Positions 17,333-26,374 of a DNA stretch of 47,021 nucleotides are shown piece by piece (within the stretch, counting starts at the first letter, position 1; the number at the start of each line of letters is the position of its first letter). The notes beneath the pieces are model-generated. The model worked only from the letters and a program-made list of their open reading frames with translations, was not told the origin of the DNA and did no database searches. This DNA comes from Psychrobacter immobilis (lineage in GTDB: Bacteria; Pseudomonadota; Gammaproteobacteria; Pseudomonadales; Moraxellaceae): the NCBI RefSeq assembly GCF_904846225.1, contig NZ_CAJGZJ010000021.1, positions 1-47,021 on the forward strand, read 5' to 3'. Made by a program: the position numbers and the translations under genes.

Positions 17333-18454
17333 ATGAGCACGACTAAAACAGAGGGAAACCACGCACCAGATACGATTGCTCGACTGTCTGATGAAGAAAT
17401 ACACAAGCTGCTAACCACGGCTTTAGGCAGAATATTTCAGCATATTGACTTAACGTTTGATGAGATGTATCAGGTCATGCTTGTCATCATGCAAGGAAGA
17501 TGTAGCGATGCGATGATGGGCGCTATTTTGACGGGATTGCGGATGAAGGGTGAATCCATTGATGAAATCACCGCATCTGCCAGTGCCATGCGCGCTTTGG
17601 CGGCGAATATTACGCCGAAGGATTGTGATTACTTAGTGGATATCGTCGGTACGGGTGGTGATGGTGCTAATTTATTTAATGTTTCTACCGCATCCGCCTT
17701 TGTTGCCGCAGCCGCAGGGGCGCAAGTTGCCAAACATGGTAACCGCGGCGTATCGACCAAATCTGGTAGCTCAGACTTACTCGAACAAGCAGGTATTAGT
17801 CTTGCGCTCACGCCTGAGCAAGCAAAAGACTGTATCGAAAATCAAGGGCTTGGCTTTTTGTTTGCACCCAATCATCACAGCGCCATGCGTTATGCCAATC
17901 CAGTACGTCGCGAATTAAAATCACGTACAATCTTTAATATTTTGGGGCCATTAACCAATCCTGCTGGAACGCCCAATCTGGTCATTGGCGTCTTTACGGC
18001 TCAACTCTGTGAACCTATCGCCAAAGTAATGAAAAACTTGGGCGCACGCCATGTGATGGTCGTTGGCGCAAAAGATGGATTAGACGAAATCAGCCTTGCA
18101 ACCTCCACCACGGTCGCTGAGCTAAAAGATGGAGAAATATCCGTGTATGAGATGATGCCAGAAGATGCGGGCATTGAGTCACAAACGCTGATTGGTCTCG
18201 ATGTTGACTCTCCACAGCAAAGCCTTGATTTGATTCGTGCTGCACTATCTGGAACAGAAACAAACGATCGCTCGGTACTCAAAGCTCGTGATATGATTGC
18301 ATTAAATGCAGGCGCGGCGATATATACCGCAGGGCTTGCCAGCAATTACCCAAATGGTGTCAGCCAAGCACAAAAAATCCTCCAAAATGGTGAGGCTTTA
18401 ATCAAGCTTGAGTCTTTAGCCAAATACACGCAGTTGCTCGCAGCTAAAGGTTAA
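17333..18454 (+). CDS. trpD: Anthranilate phosphoribosyltransferase
   Basis: Transfers the phosphoribosyl group of PRPP to anthranilate, the second step of tryptophan synthesis, in the cytoplasm. The 373-residue protein has the family pattern: a helical N-terminus, DIVGTGGDGANLFNVSTASAF (PRPP-binding glycine loop, near residue 103), KHGNRGVSTKSGSSDLLEQAG, and the anthranilate-site segment HHSAMRYANPVRRELKSRTIFNILGPLTNP. GARHVMVVGAKDGLDEISL is the usual later motif. The N-terminus is about 25 residues longer than in E. coli's free TrpD domain, with the extra part polar. It stands between trpG and trpC; its TAA is the first unit of a short tandem repeat. Confidence 0.96.
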   Translation: MSTTKTEGNHAPDTIARLSDEEIHKLLTTALGRIFQHIDLTFDEMYQVMLVIMQGRCSDAMMGAILTGLRMKGESIDEITASASAMRALAANITPKDCDYLVDIVGTGGDGANLFNVSTASAFVAAAAGAQVAKHGNRGVSTKSGSSDLLEQAGISLALTPEQAKDCIENQGLGFLFAPNHHSAMRYANPVRRELKSRTIFNILGPLTNPAGTPNLVIGVFTAQLCEPIAKVMKNLGARHVMVVGAKDGLDEISLATSTTVAELKDGEISVYEMMPEDAGIESQTLIGLDVDSPQQSLDLIRAALSGTETNDRSVLKARDMIALNAGAAIYTAGLASNYPNGVSQAQKILQNGEALIKLESLAKYTQLLAAKG

Positions 18455-18479
18455 GCAGTAAGCAGTAAGCAGTAAGCAC
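18452..18479 (+). repeat. 7-bp tandem repeat between trpD and trpC
   Basis: TAAGCAG occurs three times in a row, followed by a fourth unit TAAGCAC. The first TAA is the trpD stop codon. Such a repeat could change length by slippage and alter the trpD-trpC spacing without changing either protein. Confidence 0.85.
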
Positions 18480-18540
18480 CATTATTGTGCAAACCTAGCC
18501 AGCACTATCTATTCACATTTAATGATATTCGGATACCAGC

Positions 18541-19428
18541 ATGAACAATACAAATATTCCGTCAGTATTACAGCGCATCGTCGCAACCAAAATAGAAGAA
18601 GTAAAAGCGGCTCGCGCAGTATTATCTCTTGAAGACTTAAAAGTGCAAGTGGCCGCTGATGACAAACCACGCCGAGGTTTTGCTGCTGCTCTTCGATATG
18701 CCAGTGCTAAAGAGAACGGTGTCGGCATCATCGCTGAGATCAAAAAAGCCTCACCTTCTAAAGGTGTTATTAACCATAATTTTGCGCCTGCCTTATTTGC
18801 TCAGCAGTACGAACAAGCGGGTGCCAGCTGCCTGTCTGTATTGACAGACCGTGATTATTTTCAGGGCGATGACAGCTATCTTATTCAAGCCTCTAACGTT
18901 GTAAGCCTGCCTATATTACGTAAAGACTTTATGATTGATGTTTATCAAATCTATCAGTCTTATTTAATGGGTGCAGATTGTATATTGTTGATCATGGCCT
19001 GCCTCGATGACACTCAAGCAAGAGAATTACATGCACTGAGTATCGACCTAGGTATGGACGTATTGATTGAAGTACATACCGAGGCTGAACTGGAGCGTGC
19101 TTTACAATTACCACGTTCAGAACACAACATCTATGGTATCAATAATCGCGATTTGAATACTTTTACAGTAGATTTGCAAACAACACTTAATCTAAAGAAC
19201 ACTCTATTACGAGAGCTGGCTATTGACGATGCTATGGCGTCTAATCCAAATGATAACTTACAGCGACCTCTTATCGTCACCGAAAGTGGCATCCATAGTG
19301 CAGACGATATTCGTTTGATGCTGAGCCATGATATCCAGCACTTTTTAATCGGTGAGCAGTTTATGAAGACCGATCATCCTGGACAAGCGTTACAATCCTT
19401 ACTTGCGAGCGTCGCAGCAGACGGGTAA
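18541..19428 (+). CDS. trpC: Indole-3-glycerol-phosphate synthase
   Basis: Closes the indole ring of 1-(2-carboxyphenylamino)-1-deoxyribulose-5-phosphate, fourth step of tryptophan synthesis. It is a TIM-barrel enzyme of 295 residues, not fused to TrpF. Motifs: VGIIAEIKKASPSKGVI near residue 60 (catalytic Lys), LSVLTDRDYFQG, LRKDFMIDVYQIYQS near 122 (second Lys), DVLIEVHTEAEL, INNRDLNTFTVDL and VTESGIHSADDI. The stretch between about residues 227 and 242 (LAIDDAMASNPNDNLQRP) is a small insertion relative to shorter relatives. The 86-bp gap from trpD and the shared direction suggest one operon, though I did not find the promoter or terminator that would bound it. Confidence 0.96.
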   Translation: MNNTNIPSVLQRIVATKIEEVKAARAVLSLEDLKVQVAADDKPRRGFAAALRYASAKENGVGIIAEIKKASPSKGVINHNFAPALFAQQYEQAGASCLSVLTDRDYFQGDDSYLIQASNVVSLPILRKDFMIDVYQIYQSYLMGADCILLIMACLDDTQARELHALSIDLGMDVLIEVHTEAELERALQLPRSEHNIYGINNRDLNTFTVDLQTTLNLKNTLLRELAIDDAMASNPNDNLQRPLIVTESGIHSADDIRLMLSHDIQHFLIGEQFMKTDHPGQALQSLLASVAADG

Positions 19429-19543
19429 AGTAACTGACATAGTTTAGGATTTAATAAGATTAGATGGCCAATATGAATACAATATTGGCTATTATAAATA
19501 GTATGAAATCATTCATTCATCAACCAACGATACGTTAACTTTT

Positions 19544-20275
19544 ATGTCAAACTCCTTATTTTCAAAAGAAATGCAAGACCAACTCAAAGAGCTCAAAGGC
19601 CAACTAAGCAAAGGGCATGACGCAGATTCGCCTGAAGGCGAAAATCAAAAGCCAACAGAGCCTGTTTCATTGCTGAGCCAAAAACAGGTCAAAAAGACGG
19701 TCAAACAATTAAACAGTGAACATGTCGATGACGATAAAGTTCTGTTTATGCAAGCCATGCATGGCGTTAATCAGCTTGAAGACAAAAACGTTCGCTCACC
19801 TGCCAGTGCAGAAAAAGCACGCAAACCTGATGCAACGACATTATCGAAACGTGCTGCCGCTCAAGGTAGTGAGGCCAGCAACTTAGGTGCAGGCTTGTCA
19901 GACATGCAAGCACTACTAAATCCTGTCGCTGGAGAGGCATACTTGTCTTATAAACAGCCAACCTTGCAAAACAAAATCTTTGATCAGCTCAAAAAAGGCA
20001 AGTTGCGCTGGTATGATGCCGTAGATATCCATGGTTGTACCATTGAAGAAGCACGCGATGCGATGACGCAATTACTCAGCCAAGCCAAGCAGAACAATGA
20101 AACTATGGTGAAAATTGTTCATGGCAAAGGCAGCGAAGCCATCCTAAAAACCTGTGTGAATGGTTGGTTACGTCAGTTGCCAGAAGTGTTGGCCTTTTGC
20201 TCTGCCCCGCCAAAAGACGGTGGTAACGGTGCTGTATTGGTACTGCTTAAAAAGCCTAAAACTGATGGCGAATAA
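19544..20275 (+). CDS. Smr (MutS2 C-terminal-like) domain protein
   Basis: A 243-residue cytoplasmic protein with the Smr domain at its C-terminus (about residues 155-238). The domain contains VDIHGCTIEEARDAMTQLL, the VKIVHGKGSEAILK loop and the end GGNGAVLVLLKK, matching the DxH and HGKG motifs that in relatives form an RNA or DNA nuclease/binding site. The N-terminal two thirds (about 1-140) is polar and probably extended; its KQVKKTVKQLNSEH and basic patches suggest nucleic-acid contact. It resembles SmrA/YdaL-type proteins of gammaproteobacteria. A terminator follows closely. The start ATG has no strong ribosome binding site. Whether it cuts DNA or RNA cannot be told. Confidence 0.8.
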   Translation: MSNSLFSKEMQDQLKELKGQLSKGHDADSPEGENQKPTEPVSLLSQKQVKKTVKQLNSEHVDDDKVLFMQAMHGVNQLEDKNVRSPASAEKARKPDATTLSKRAAAQGSEASNLGAGLSDMQALLNPVAGEAYLSYKQPTLQNKIFDQLKKGKLRWYDAVDIHGCTIEEARDAMTQLLSQAKQNNETMVKIVHGKGSEAILKTCVNGWLRQLPEVLAFCSAPPKDGGNGAVLVLLKKPKTDGE

Positions 20276-20295
20276 GTATTACTGTTTTAACCTGA

Positions 20296-20325
20296 AAAAG
20301 GACTGCGAATAAGCAGTCCTTTTTT
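20296..20325 (+). terminator. Rho-independent terminator after Smr gene
   Basis: AAAGGACTGC and GCAGTCCTTT form a ten-base stem around a six-base loop, followed by T. It bounds the plus-strand run from trpG to the Smr gene. Confidence 0.88.
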
Positions 20326-20423
20326 ATATAAGCCAATCGTATGTTTATTCTATAACTGCCTTTAGATATATATCTACAGTACTTTCATGCACACATTTTT
20401 CTCATTGTTAAGGTGAATCAATT

Positions 20424-21056
20424 ATGAGTATACAAACCATTGAAAACCTTCAAGCGTTAGATGAACACATCACAATGTTAATTGCTATCGAGCCAAAATT
20501 TGCTTCGGTCTATAAGCAAGTTGGACTACCAAGCCTTAGGCACAATGTTGGTGGGTTTGAGCAGCTAATGAGAGCGATGGTAGGTCAACAGCTGTCTGTG
20601 GCAGCAGCCGCTAGTATTTGGCAACGATTGGTTGATGCCAATCTGACCAATCCGCAAGCGATTAATGAAGCGACAGACGAGACGTTACGAGAAAAAGGCT
20701 TGTCTAAGCAAAAAACACGTTACGTCCGATCATTAGTAGAGCATGATATAGATTTTGCTGCCTTAAAAACCCTACCCGATGAAGAAGTCATAAAAACGCT
20801 GACAGCTGTGACTGGTATCGGACGCTGGACGTCCGAGATGTACTTATTATTCTCATTAAAACGAGCAGATGTACTTGCGGTCGATGACTTAGCCATCAAA
20901 GTCGCAGCGATGGAGTTACTCGGTTTGGCAGAGCGCCCGACACCCAAACAGTTAAAGCATCTGACGCAAGACTGGTCGCCCCATCGTAGCGCTGCCAGTC
21001 TTTTATTATGGTCATACTATGGTTTATTGCGCAATAAAACAGCCATGCCTTTGTAA
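20424..21056 (+). CDS. DNA-3-methyladenine glycosylase (AlkA-like, HhH-GPD)
   Basis: Removes alkylated bases from DNA by cutting the N-glycosidic bond, the first step of base-excision repair. The 210-residue protein is an HhH-GPD-superfamily member: helices such as LMRAMVGQQLSVAAAASIWQRL, then the helix-hairpin-helix and catalytic region TAVTGIGRWTSEMYLLFSLKRADVLAVDDLAIKVAA, where the Asp in VDD matches the position used for catalysis. There is no iron-sulfur cluster motif. Unlike E. coli AlkA (about 280 residues) it lacks the extra N-terminal domain, as do many shorter AlkA-like enzymes. AAGGTG precedes the ATG. The IS1 element begins 58 bp after its stop. Confidence 0.88.
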   Translation: MSIQTIENLQALDEHITMLIAIEPKFASVYKQVGLPSLRHNVGGFEQLMRAMVGQQLSVAAAASIWQRLVDANLTNPQAINEATDETLREKGLSKQKTRYVRSLVEHDIDFAALKTLPDEEVIKTLTAVTGIGRWTSEMYLLFSLKRADVLAVDDLAIKVAAMELLGLAERPTPKQLKHLTQDWSPHRSAASLLLWSYYGLLRNKTAMPL

Positions 21057-21106
21057 GGTAAACACTTAACCTTGTGCCATGACCCATCTAAGTGTCTTGT
21101 TTGATT

Positions 21107-21114
21107 AAAATTTT
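21107..21114. repeat. Left target-site duplication of the IS1 element
   Basis: AAAATTTT directly before the element, repeated at 21916-21923. Eight-base duplications fit the IS1 family. The duplicated site is itself a palindrome. Confidence 0.85.
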
Positions 21115-21915
21115 GGTGGTGTATCAGAAAGTATGCTGAAGAATAAAGGAGGGTAACAGCCGAAGCAAGATGATATATTTGAGGTTATGAAGACACAAAT
21201 AGATATCAATTGCCCCGACTGTCACAGTCCCAGTTTAAAGAAAAATGGCATAAAAAGCTATGGTAAGCAAAACTACCAATGTAAAGACTGTAGACGTCAG
21301 TTCATTGGAGATCATGCCTTAACTTATAACGGCTGTCACTCTAGAATAGAAGACCTCATACGACTAATGACGGTTCGAGGTTGTGGTGTTAGAGACATAG
21401 CCGTTATAGTAGAGGTTAGTATTGGCAAAGTGCTCAGCACCATAGGCTCATCCGTTTATAAAATTGCGCCTAAAAAGCGCTACTATGAACGCTTAGAGGT
21501 TGATGAGTTCTGGACTTACGTGTATCGCAAGAAACGTAAAGTCTGGCTCATTTATGCTTATGACCGTGTTACCAATGAGATGGTGGCTTATGTCTGGGGT
21601 AAACGTGACTTGAAAACGGCTAAGAAGCTAAGAGCACATCTTAAGCAACTTAAAGTGGGCTATGACTCTATTAGCATGGATAACTGGGACAGCTTTATAA
21701 CGGCTTTTAAGGCAGATAACAAACGGGTTGGCAAACAGTATACCGTTGGCATAGAAGGTAATAACTGCCGCTTAAGACACCGATTACGTCGAGCCGTTAG
21801 AAAGACTTGTTGTTTCTCAAAGAAGCTCGACAATCACTTTAAAGTGTTTGATCTGGTGTTCTATTATGTCAATTATGGCTATGTCTGATGCCAGCATACT
21901 TTTTAGAACACCACC
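21115..21915 (+). mobile_element. Complete IS1-family insertion sequence, 801 bp, single-ORF type
   Basis: The ends start GGTGGTGT and read as imperfect inverted repeats: left GGTGGTGTATCAGAAAGTAT and onward, right (complement) GGTGGTGTTCTAAAAAGTAT, agreeing at 20 of 24 positions. The same eight bases, AAAATTTT, flank both sides. One transposase frame is inside (21187-21888). Unlike classical IS1 from E. coli, which makes its transposase by frameshift between two frames, here one continuous frame covers both regions. Everything needed for movement appears intact, and there is no cargo. Confidence 0.93.
21187..21888 (+). CDS. IS1-family transposase (single ORF)
   Basis: A 233-residue DDE-type transposase. 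The N-terminus carries a zinc-ribbon-like module, CPDCHSPSLKKNGIKSYGKQ then YQCKDCRRQF (residues 9-40), matching InsA; a helix-turn-helix-like part follows (VRGCGVRDIAVIVEVSIGKVLS). The catalytic region matches InsB: the first Asp in LEVDEFWTYV, the second in ISMDNWDSF, and the Glu and basic stretch in GIEGNNCRLRHRLRRAVRKT, followed by CCFSKKLDNH. The start is an ATG with GAGG upstream. No internal stop or frameshift is visible, so it is likely active. Confidence 0.95.
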   Translation: MKTQIDINCPDCHSPSLKKNGIKSYGKQNYQCKDCRRQFIGDHALTYNGCHSRIEDLIRLMTVRGCGVRDIAVIVEVSIGKVLSTIGSSVYKIAPKKRYYERLEVDEFWTYVYRKKRKVWLIYAYDRVTNEMVAYVWGKRDLKTAKKLRAHLKQLKVGYDSISMDNWDSFITAFKADNKRVGKQYTVGIEGNNCRLRHRLRRAVRKTCCFSKKLDNHFKVFDLVFYYVNYGYV

Positions 21916-21923
21916 AAAATTTT
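21916..21923. repeat. Right target-site duplication of the IS1 element
   Basis: AAAATTTT directly after the element, matching 21107-21114. Its last base is also the last base of the minus-strand mechanosensitive-channel stop codon. Confidence 0.85.
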
Positions 21924-23884
21924 TAAGGCTGATTCCATATAGAAAAACCAAATGTTCTTTTTGCATGCTTAAAAGTACTTTTTTTTAGTAGACGGCTTTT
22001 ATTTCTTAACGCTCTGAGTCTGTGGCTTTGTCTACTATTTTTCGAGCCAGTTATTTGCCCACCCTTATTAGTACCATCGTTATCTTTGTTCAAACTTATC
22101 GAACCATGAACATCCTGAGGGTCAGTAGCAGTGGTATCATCCTTATCTGTATCGTTGTCATTTTCTGTATCTTCTATCGATTCAACTCCGTCATCTTTAG
22201 TGTCGTTTTCTGTGTGATGCTCAAGTTCAGGTTGATTGACGATGAGCTGCTGCGTTGGTAGCGCGTGTTCAACATTGTATCTGGCTACTTGGTTTAGCAT
22301 ATCGACAAATAAAACGTTCTGTTTGTCATAAAACTCAATAATACCACTGGCATTGATATAAGCCTGCAACTGAATGACATAGCAATCTTGGCGTAGCTCT
22401 AAGATATTGACCTGATTCCACTCTTGATTGGTTAAGTCATGCTCCTTAATAAATGCGTCCAAGTCTTTTACCATTTTAAAGACCAAGTCAATATCAGCAT
22501 TGCGCTTAATATATAACTGATGAAAGAAGCGGAACATATCACGAGAGGTAAAATTCTCGATCTGCATTGATGAAAAATCACCGTTTGGTACAGTGACAAT
22601 CGTACGCGTCAATGTACGCACGCGCGATGAGCGAATACCAATATCAATGACGGTACCTTCATACGTGCCAAACTTACAGTAATCCCCTATCCGTACGGGC
22701 GAATCTGCCACCACAACGACACTACCGACAAGGTTTTCGATGGTCTTTTGCGCACCAAGTGCCAATGCTAAACCACCCACACCCAACGCTGCGATACCAG
22801 TCGTCAAATCAAAACCCAAGTTACCGAAGATGACGATGACAGAAAATATCAACAGCAGCGCCTTAACAACTTTGCGCATCAGGCCCAAAATCGAGACTCG
22901 CTCCGTATAGTTTTTCTTGTAACTTAAGTTTACCGCTCGAGTAAATATCGCATCGATAACTCGGAGTAGCAACCAAGTTAGAGCAAGCCAAGAAGCAATA
23001 TCAGCGAAGCGATTGACCGGTTCGCGCAGCGTGACTGACACGCCTGCATAGACCATCACCTCAGACAATATCAGAGCCATAATGACCACAGCCAGTGGTA
23101 ATATCACTTTATTAGGCAGCGGCAATGGCGCACCACGCACGCGTGGATAGGTAATATGCAATAGATGGTACAACAGCCATACCACAATATAAGTGAGCAC
23201 AAAGCTACTAACAATCATGGCTATTGCAGCGACCAAATCAGCCATTTGGTAACCAAAAAGCTTCTTACCTTCTAATGAATCAAGGGTATAACGAGAAACC
23301 AAAGTGGGCTCGGTGTTCTCTATCACCTCTGGTATTGAATTGAGCGTATCACTCGAAAACTGCCAGTATTGCTCGCCCTGCTTGGACACCACTCTTTCGA
23401 GTATCAGCGATACGCTTTTTTCGCCAATGTTAATCGCACCAACATTTTCTTGGCTTGGCGGCAATTGGTCGGTTAAATTACCCTCGATATTATTATTAAT
23501 CTGTAGATCAGGTTGGAAACGCCCTCCTGCATCCAGCGCTTGTTTAAACTGTCTCACAATAGTGGTCGGATTGTCAGACTTTGATAAGTTCAGATAATTA
23601 CTTGCCAGCAAATAATCATTTTCACTCAGCGCACTGATAAATCCTTGTACAGTGTGGCGCGGCGTATCACGCCCAAATGAGTCAGGTGTCGGTGTGTCTG
23701 CCGATTCCTCACTATTACTGCTACCCACACCAAGCGCCCCTGCTTCAGCGGCAAAGGATGTATTAGGAAATAACAAACTCATCATCATCGCAAGCAAAAA
23801 TGCCACTACTATTAATGGCATTTTGATAACTGCATGTGATGAGGACAATTCCATATTGAAGATTACATTACGCTTGATAGACAA
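21923..23884 (-). CDS. MscS-family mechanosensitive ion channel
   Basis: An inner-membrane channel of the MscS family, 653 residues, longer than E. coli MscS (286). After an N-terminal signal-like segment (about residues 20-45) there is a periplasmic domain, then several membrane segments (about 215-355). The MscS core follows: the pore-helix glycine/alanine pattern in GVGGLALALGAQKTIENLVGS, then SPVRIGDYCKFGTYEGTVIDIGIRSSRVRT and VPNGDFSSMQIENFTSRD. The C-terminal tail of about 110 residues is Asp/Asn/Thr-rich with a basic end, an unusual extension. The TTG at 23884 has AGAGG six bases upstream, so I keep it; the ATG at 23854 has none. The IS1 duplication touches the stop codon but leaves it intact. 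Confidence 0.9.
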   Translation of the reverse strand: MSIKRNVIFNMELSSSHAVIKMPLIVVAFLLAMMMSLLFPNTSFAAEAGALGVGSSNSEESADTPTPDSFGRDTPRHTVQGFISALSENDYLLASNYLNLSKSDNPTTIVRQFKQALDAGGRFQPDLQINNNIEGNLTDQLPPSQENVGAINIGEKSVSLILERVVSKQGEQYWQFSSDTLNSIPEVIENTEPTLVSRYTLDSLEGKKLFGYQMADLVAAIAMIVSSFVLTYIVVWLLYHLLHITYPRVRGAPLPLPNKVILPLAVVIMALILSEVMVYAGVSVTLREPVNRFADIASWLALTWLLLRVIDAIFTRAVNLSYKKNYTERVSILGLMRKVVKALLLIFSVIVIFGNLGFDLTTGIAALGVGGLALALGAQKTIENLVGSVVVVADSPVRIGDYCKFGTYEGTVIDIGIRSSRVRTLTRTIVTVPNGDFSSMQIENFTSRDMFRFFHQLYIKRNADIDLVFKMVKDLDAFIKEHDLTNQEWNQVNILELRQDCYVIQLQAYINASGIIEFYDKQNVLFVDMLNQVARYNVEHALPTQQLIVNQPELEHHTENDTKDDGVESIEDTENDNDTDKDDTTATDPQDVHGSISLNKDNDGTNKGGQITGSKNSRQSHRLRALRNKSRLLKKSTFKHAKRTFGFSIWNQP

Positions 23885-24272
23885 AACAAACCTCTTAGCT
23901 TAATAGATACTACAACTAAAAATAGATGGAAAAGGGCTCTATGATAACAACTATTTATTGCAGCAGTACTTTTGATTACGCGTTTTTACAATCGTCTGTG
24001 TTAGCTCTCTTATGTGCTAGTTTTCATTACTATCTTCAATATAGATAGTAAATAGCTCATATAAAAAATAATACAGGTATTTAAACAATCACAAACCTCC
24101 AATCATGAAAAATATTCATCTTAACGTGAATAAATATTAGGTTAAAGTGGTTTATAAGTGAATCACTTTTATAGATAATGGCGGCTTGTAATCTAATTAT
24201 TACTTTTTGTAATTTTTACCTTCTTGACTTTCTCTTCTGTAACGTCTTTATTTGATTAATTTGGAATTAAAA
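23885..24272. other. Divergent intergenic region between channel and receptor genes
   Basis: Nearly 400 bases without a gene; both flanking genes start here, so promoters are expected. AAGTGAATCACTT near 24160-24172 is a near-perfect short palindrome and a possible operator for the receptor gene. I found no cobalamin riboswitch consensus, Fur box or strong -35/-10 pair. Confidence 0.5.
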
Positions 24273-26213
24273 ATGATTTTATCACGTTCATCTTCGACCA
24301 CTTATCTTCGGTTGTGTATCCTAAGCTCGCTTGGCATATTTGCCGTTAGCGCTACAGCAGCTACCAATGAGATAAACGTTGTCAGCGATAATGAGCTACC
24401 ACAAGTTGAACTTGATAAAATTGTGGTGACCGCCACGCGCACGCCAACTAAAACAAGCAATGTCATTGCGCAAACTCGCGTTATTGATAGCGAAGAGTTA
24501 CAGCGTTATCAGGGTCAAACAGTGGTTGATGTGCTAAAAAATCAATCAGGTATCAACATCGCTCAAAGCGGCGGTATGGGAACTACTAGCAATTTTTATA
24601 TGCGTGGTTATGACAGCAAACAAGTTCTCGTAATCATTGATGGCATTCGTTATAGCTCTATTTCTACAGGAACACCTTCTTTAAACCTATTACCTGCTGA
24701 TCAAATTGACCGTATCGAGATTTTATATGGTGCATCAGGTTCTAGTATTTACGGCTCTGATGCCATGGGCGGTGTGATTCAAATCTTCACTAAAGGCAAC
24801 AGTGTAGAACAATCCAATGTTTCTGCGACCGCTGGTTACGGCAGTAACAATCACTACCAAGTAGGCGTCACAGGCCAGCTTAAAAACGATACTTCGTCAT
24901 TGAGTTTAGGCATCAGTCGCAATGAAACAGACGGTTTTAATGCGATTGCTAATAGTAGCTCTCTTGATTATAACGCTGATGATGATGGTTTCGAATCTAC
25001 TAACGCCAGTCTAGCATTACGGCATAAGCTTTCAGACTCTCTAAGCGCTGGAATCAGTGCATTGTATTCTGACTCTACTACTGATATTGATTCAGCAGGA
25101 AATACTTTTCCTAATGCCTATTCAGATCAAAAAAATGGTAGCGCCAATGCTTTTATTCAACATCAAACGCCATTAACTGTTACCAAGTTTAGCTATGGCC
25201 AAAGTATTGACAAACTGACCTCACATGATGCTAACTCTATTAGTTATCAAGAAGGCAGTCAATTTGATACCACCCAAGAGCAGGCACGTTTAGAGAGTCA
25301 GATTAACGCCCAACCGGGTACTGTGACCATCGGTGCTGAATGGCTTTCACAAAAACTTGACGCCTCAGATGTATTGGATTTTTCAAACTTTCCAGAACCA
25401 GCCGCCCAAGTTGCCTACTCACCTGACGATAGAGAAGTAAAAAGTGCCTTTGTTGGTTATCAGTTAGCAGATACTTATTATGATTTGCAAGCCAATTACC
25501 GCGTTGATGATAACTCTCAATATGGTAACGAAAGCACCTACAATATAGGTGCTGCTGTACGTCCACTGGATGGTGTACGCATTGGGGCAAACTATGCGAC
25601 CGGCTTTCGCGCACCAACTTTTAATGATCTCTACTACCCTGGTTTTAGCAACCCAGATTTGAAGCCCGAAACCAGCAAAAATACGGAAGTGTTCGTAGAA
25701 TATAATAATGATAATCAAACTTCACGCCTGACTGGCTATCATACCGATGTCAAAGATTTAATCGGTGGTAATACCAATACTGGCAAAGCAAAAATCAAAG
25801 GCTTAAGCCTGACCTCAGACTGGCGCGTTGATTCGTTTTTATTTGGTTTAGGATATGACTATCTAGATGCAAAGGACGACACATCAAATAGTGCGAATAA
25901 AGGTAACGACCTCGTCTACCGTCCTCAAAATAGCGGTTTAATTTATATTGGCTATCAGCAACCTACTTTTGATGTGCGCCTTGAAGCTAAACATACTGAT
26001 GATAGATTCTCTGACGTAACCAATGAAACCAAGTTAGATAGTTATACTTTGGTTAATTTAAGTGGCAGCGTTTATATTACGCCTAATCTTCGTGCTAATT
26101 TACGAGTCGATAATCTTACTGATGAAGACTATACTTTGGCTAATCAATTCGGTACAGAATATGCTACTGAAGGGACAAACTACTTCACCTCACTAACTTA
26201 CAACTGGTTCTAA
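24273..26213 (+). CDS. TonB-dependent outer-membrane receptor (BtuB-like)
   Basis: An outer-membrane beta-barrel receptor that takes up a scarce substrate with energy from TonB. The 646-residue protein has a signal peptide (to about residue 29, ending ATA), the likely TonB box DKIVVTATRT, and a plug domain: VVDVLKNQSGINIAQSGGMG, FYMRGYDSKQVLVIIDGIRY, DRIEILYGASGSSIYGSDAMGGVIQIFTK. The barrel ends in the classic phenylalanine (YNWF). The organisation resembles BtuB, the vitamin B12 receptor, more than siderophore receptors, but substrate assignment is an inference. The ATG at 24273 has GGA upstream; a TTG seven codons earlier is less likely. A terminator follows, and no partner transport genes are adjacent. 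Confidence 0.85.
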   Translation: MILSRSSSTTYLRLCILSSLGIFAVSATAATNEINVVSDNELPQVELDKIVVTATRTPTKTSNVIAQTRVIDSEELQRYQGQTVVDVLKNQSGINIAQSGGMGTTSNFYMRGYDSKQVLVIIDGIRYSSISTGTPSLNLLPADQIDRIEILYGASGSSIYGSDAMGGVIQIFTKGNSVEQSNVSATAGYGSNNHYQVGVTGQLKNDTSSLSLGISRNETDGFNAIANSSSLDYNADDDGFESTNASLALRHKLSDSLSAGISALYSDSTTDIDSAGNTFPNAYSDQKNGSANAFIQHQTPLTVTKFSYGQSIDKLTSHDANSISYQEGSQFDTTQEQARLESQINAQPGTVTIGAEWLSQKLDASDVLDFSNFPEPAAQVAYSPDDREVKSAFVGYQLADTYYDLQANYRVDDNSQYGNESTYNIGAAVRPLDGVRIGANYATGFRAPTFNDLYYPGFSNPDLKPETSKNTEVFVEYNNDNQTSRLTGYHTDVKDLIGGNTNTGKAKIKGLSLTSDWRVDSFLFGLGYDYLDAKDDTSNSANKGNDLVYRPQNSGLIYIGYQQPTFDVRLEAKHTDDRFSDVTNETKLDSYTLVNLSGSVYITPNLRANLRVDNLTDEDYTLANQFGTEYATEGTNYFTSLTYNWF

Positions 26214-26248
26214 TTTCAGTTAAATTGAGCAAACTTAAATGAACAATT

Positions 26249-26275
26249 AAGGTCATCAATCGATGGCCTTTTTTT
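26249..26275 (+). terminator. Rho-independent terminator after receptor gene
   Basis: AAGGTCATC and GATGGCCTT pair (one G-T) around a short loop, followed by a T-run, about 35 bp past the stop codon. Confidence 0.85.
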
Positions 26276-26374
26276 ATGGCTGTCAATTTTACGTGTCATA
26301 CGCATCACAGACGCTTACTATTTTACTTAGCCAATAGGTGACAAATTAATTGCCATACATTACAATAACGACCT

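Noticed and set aside
21115..21915. Transposon with cargo
   Set aside because: Only the transposase fits within the 801 bp; it is a plain insertion sequence.
24000..24250. Possible cobalamin riboswitch before the BtuB-like receptor
   Set aside because: I did not find the conserved B12-box sequence; the region is too AT-rich and short on the expected stems.
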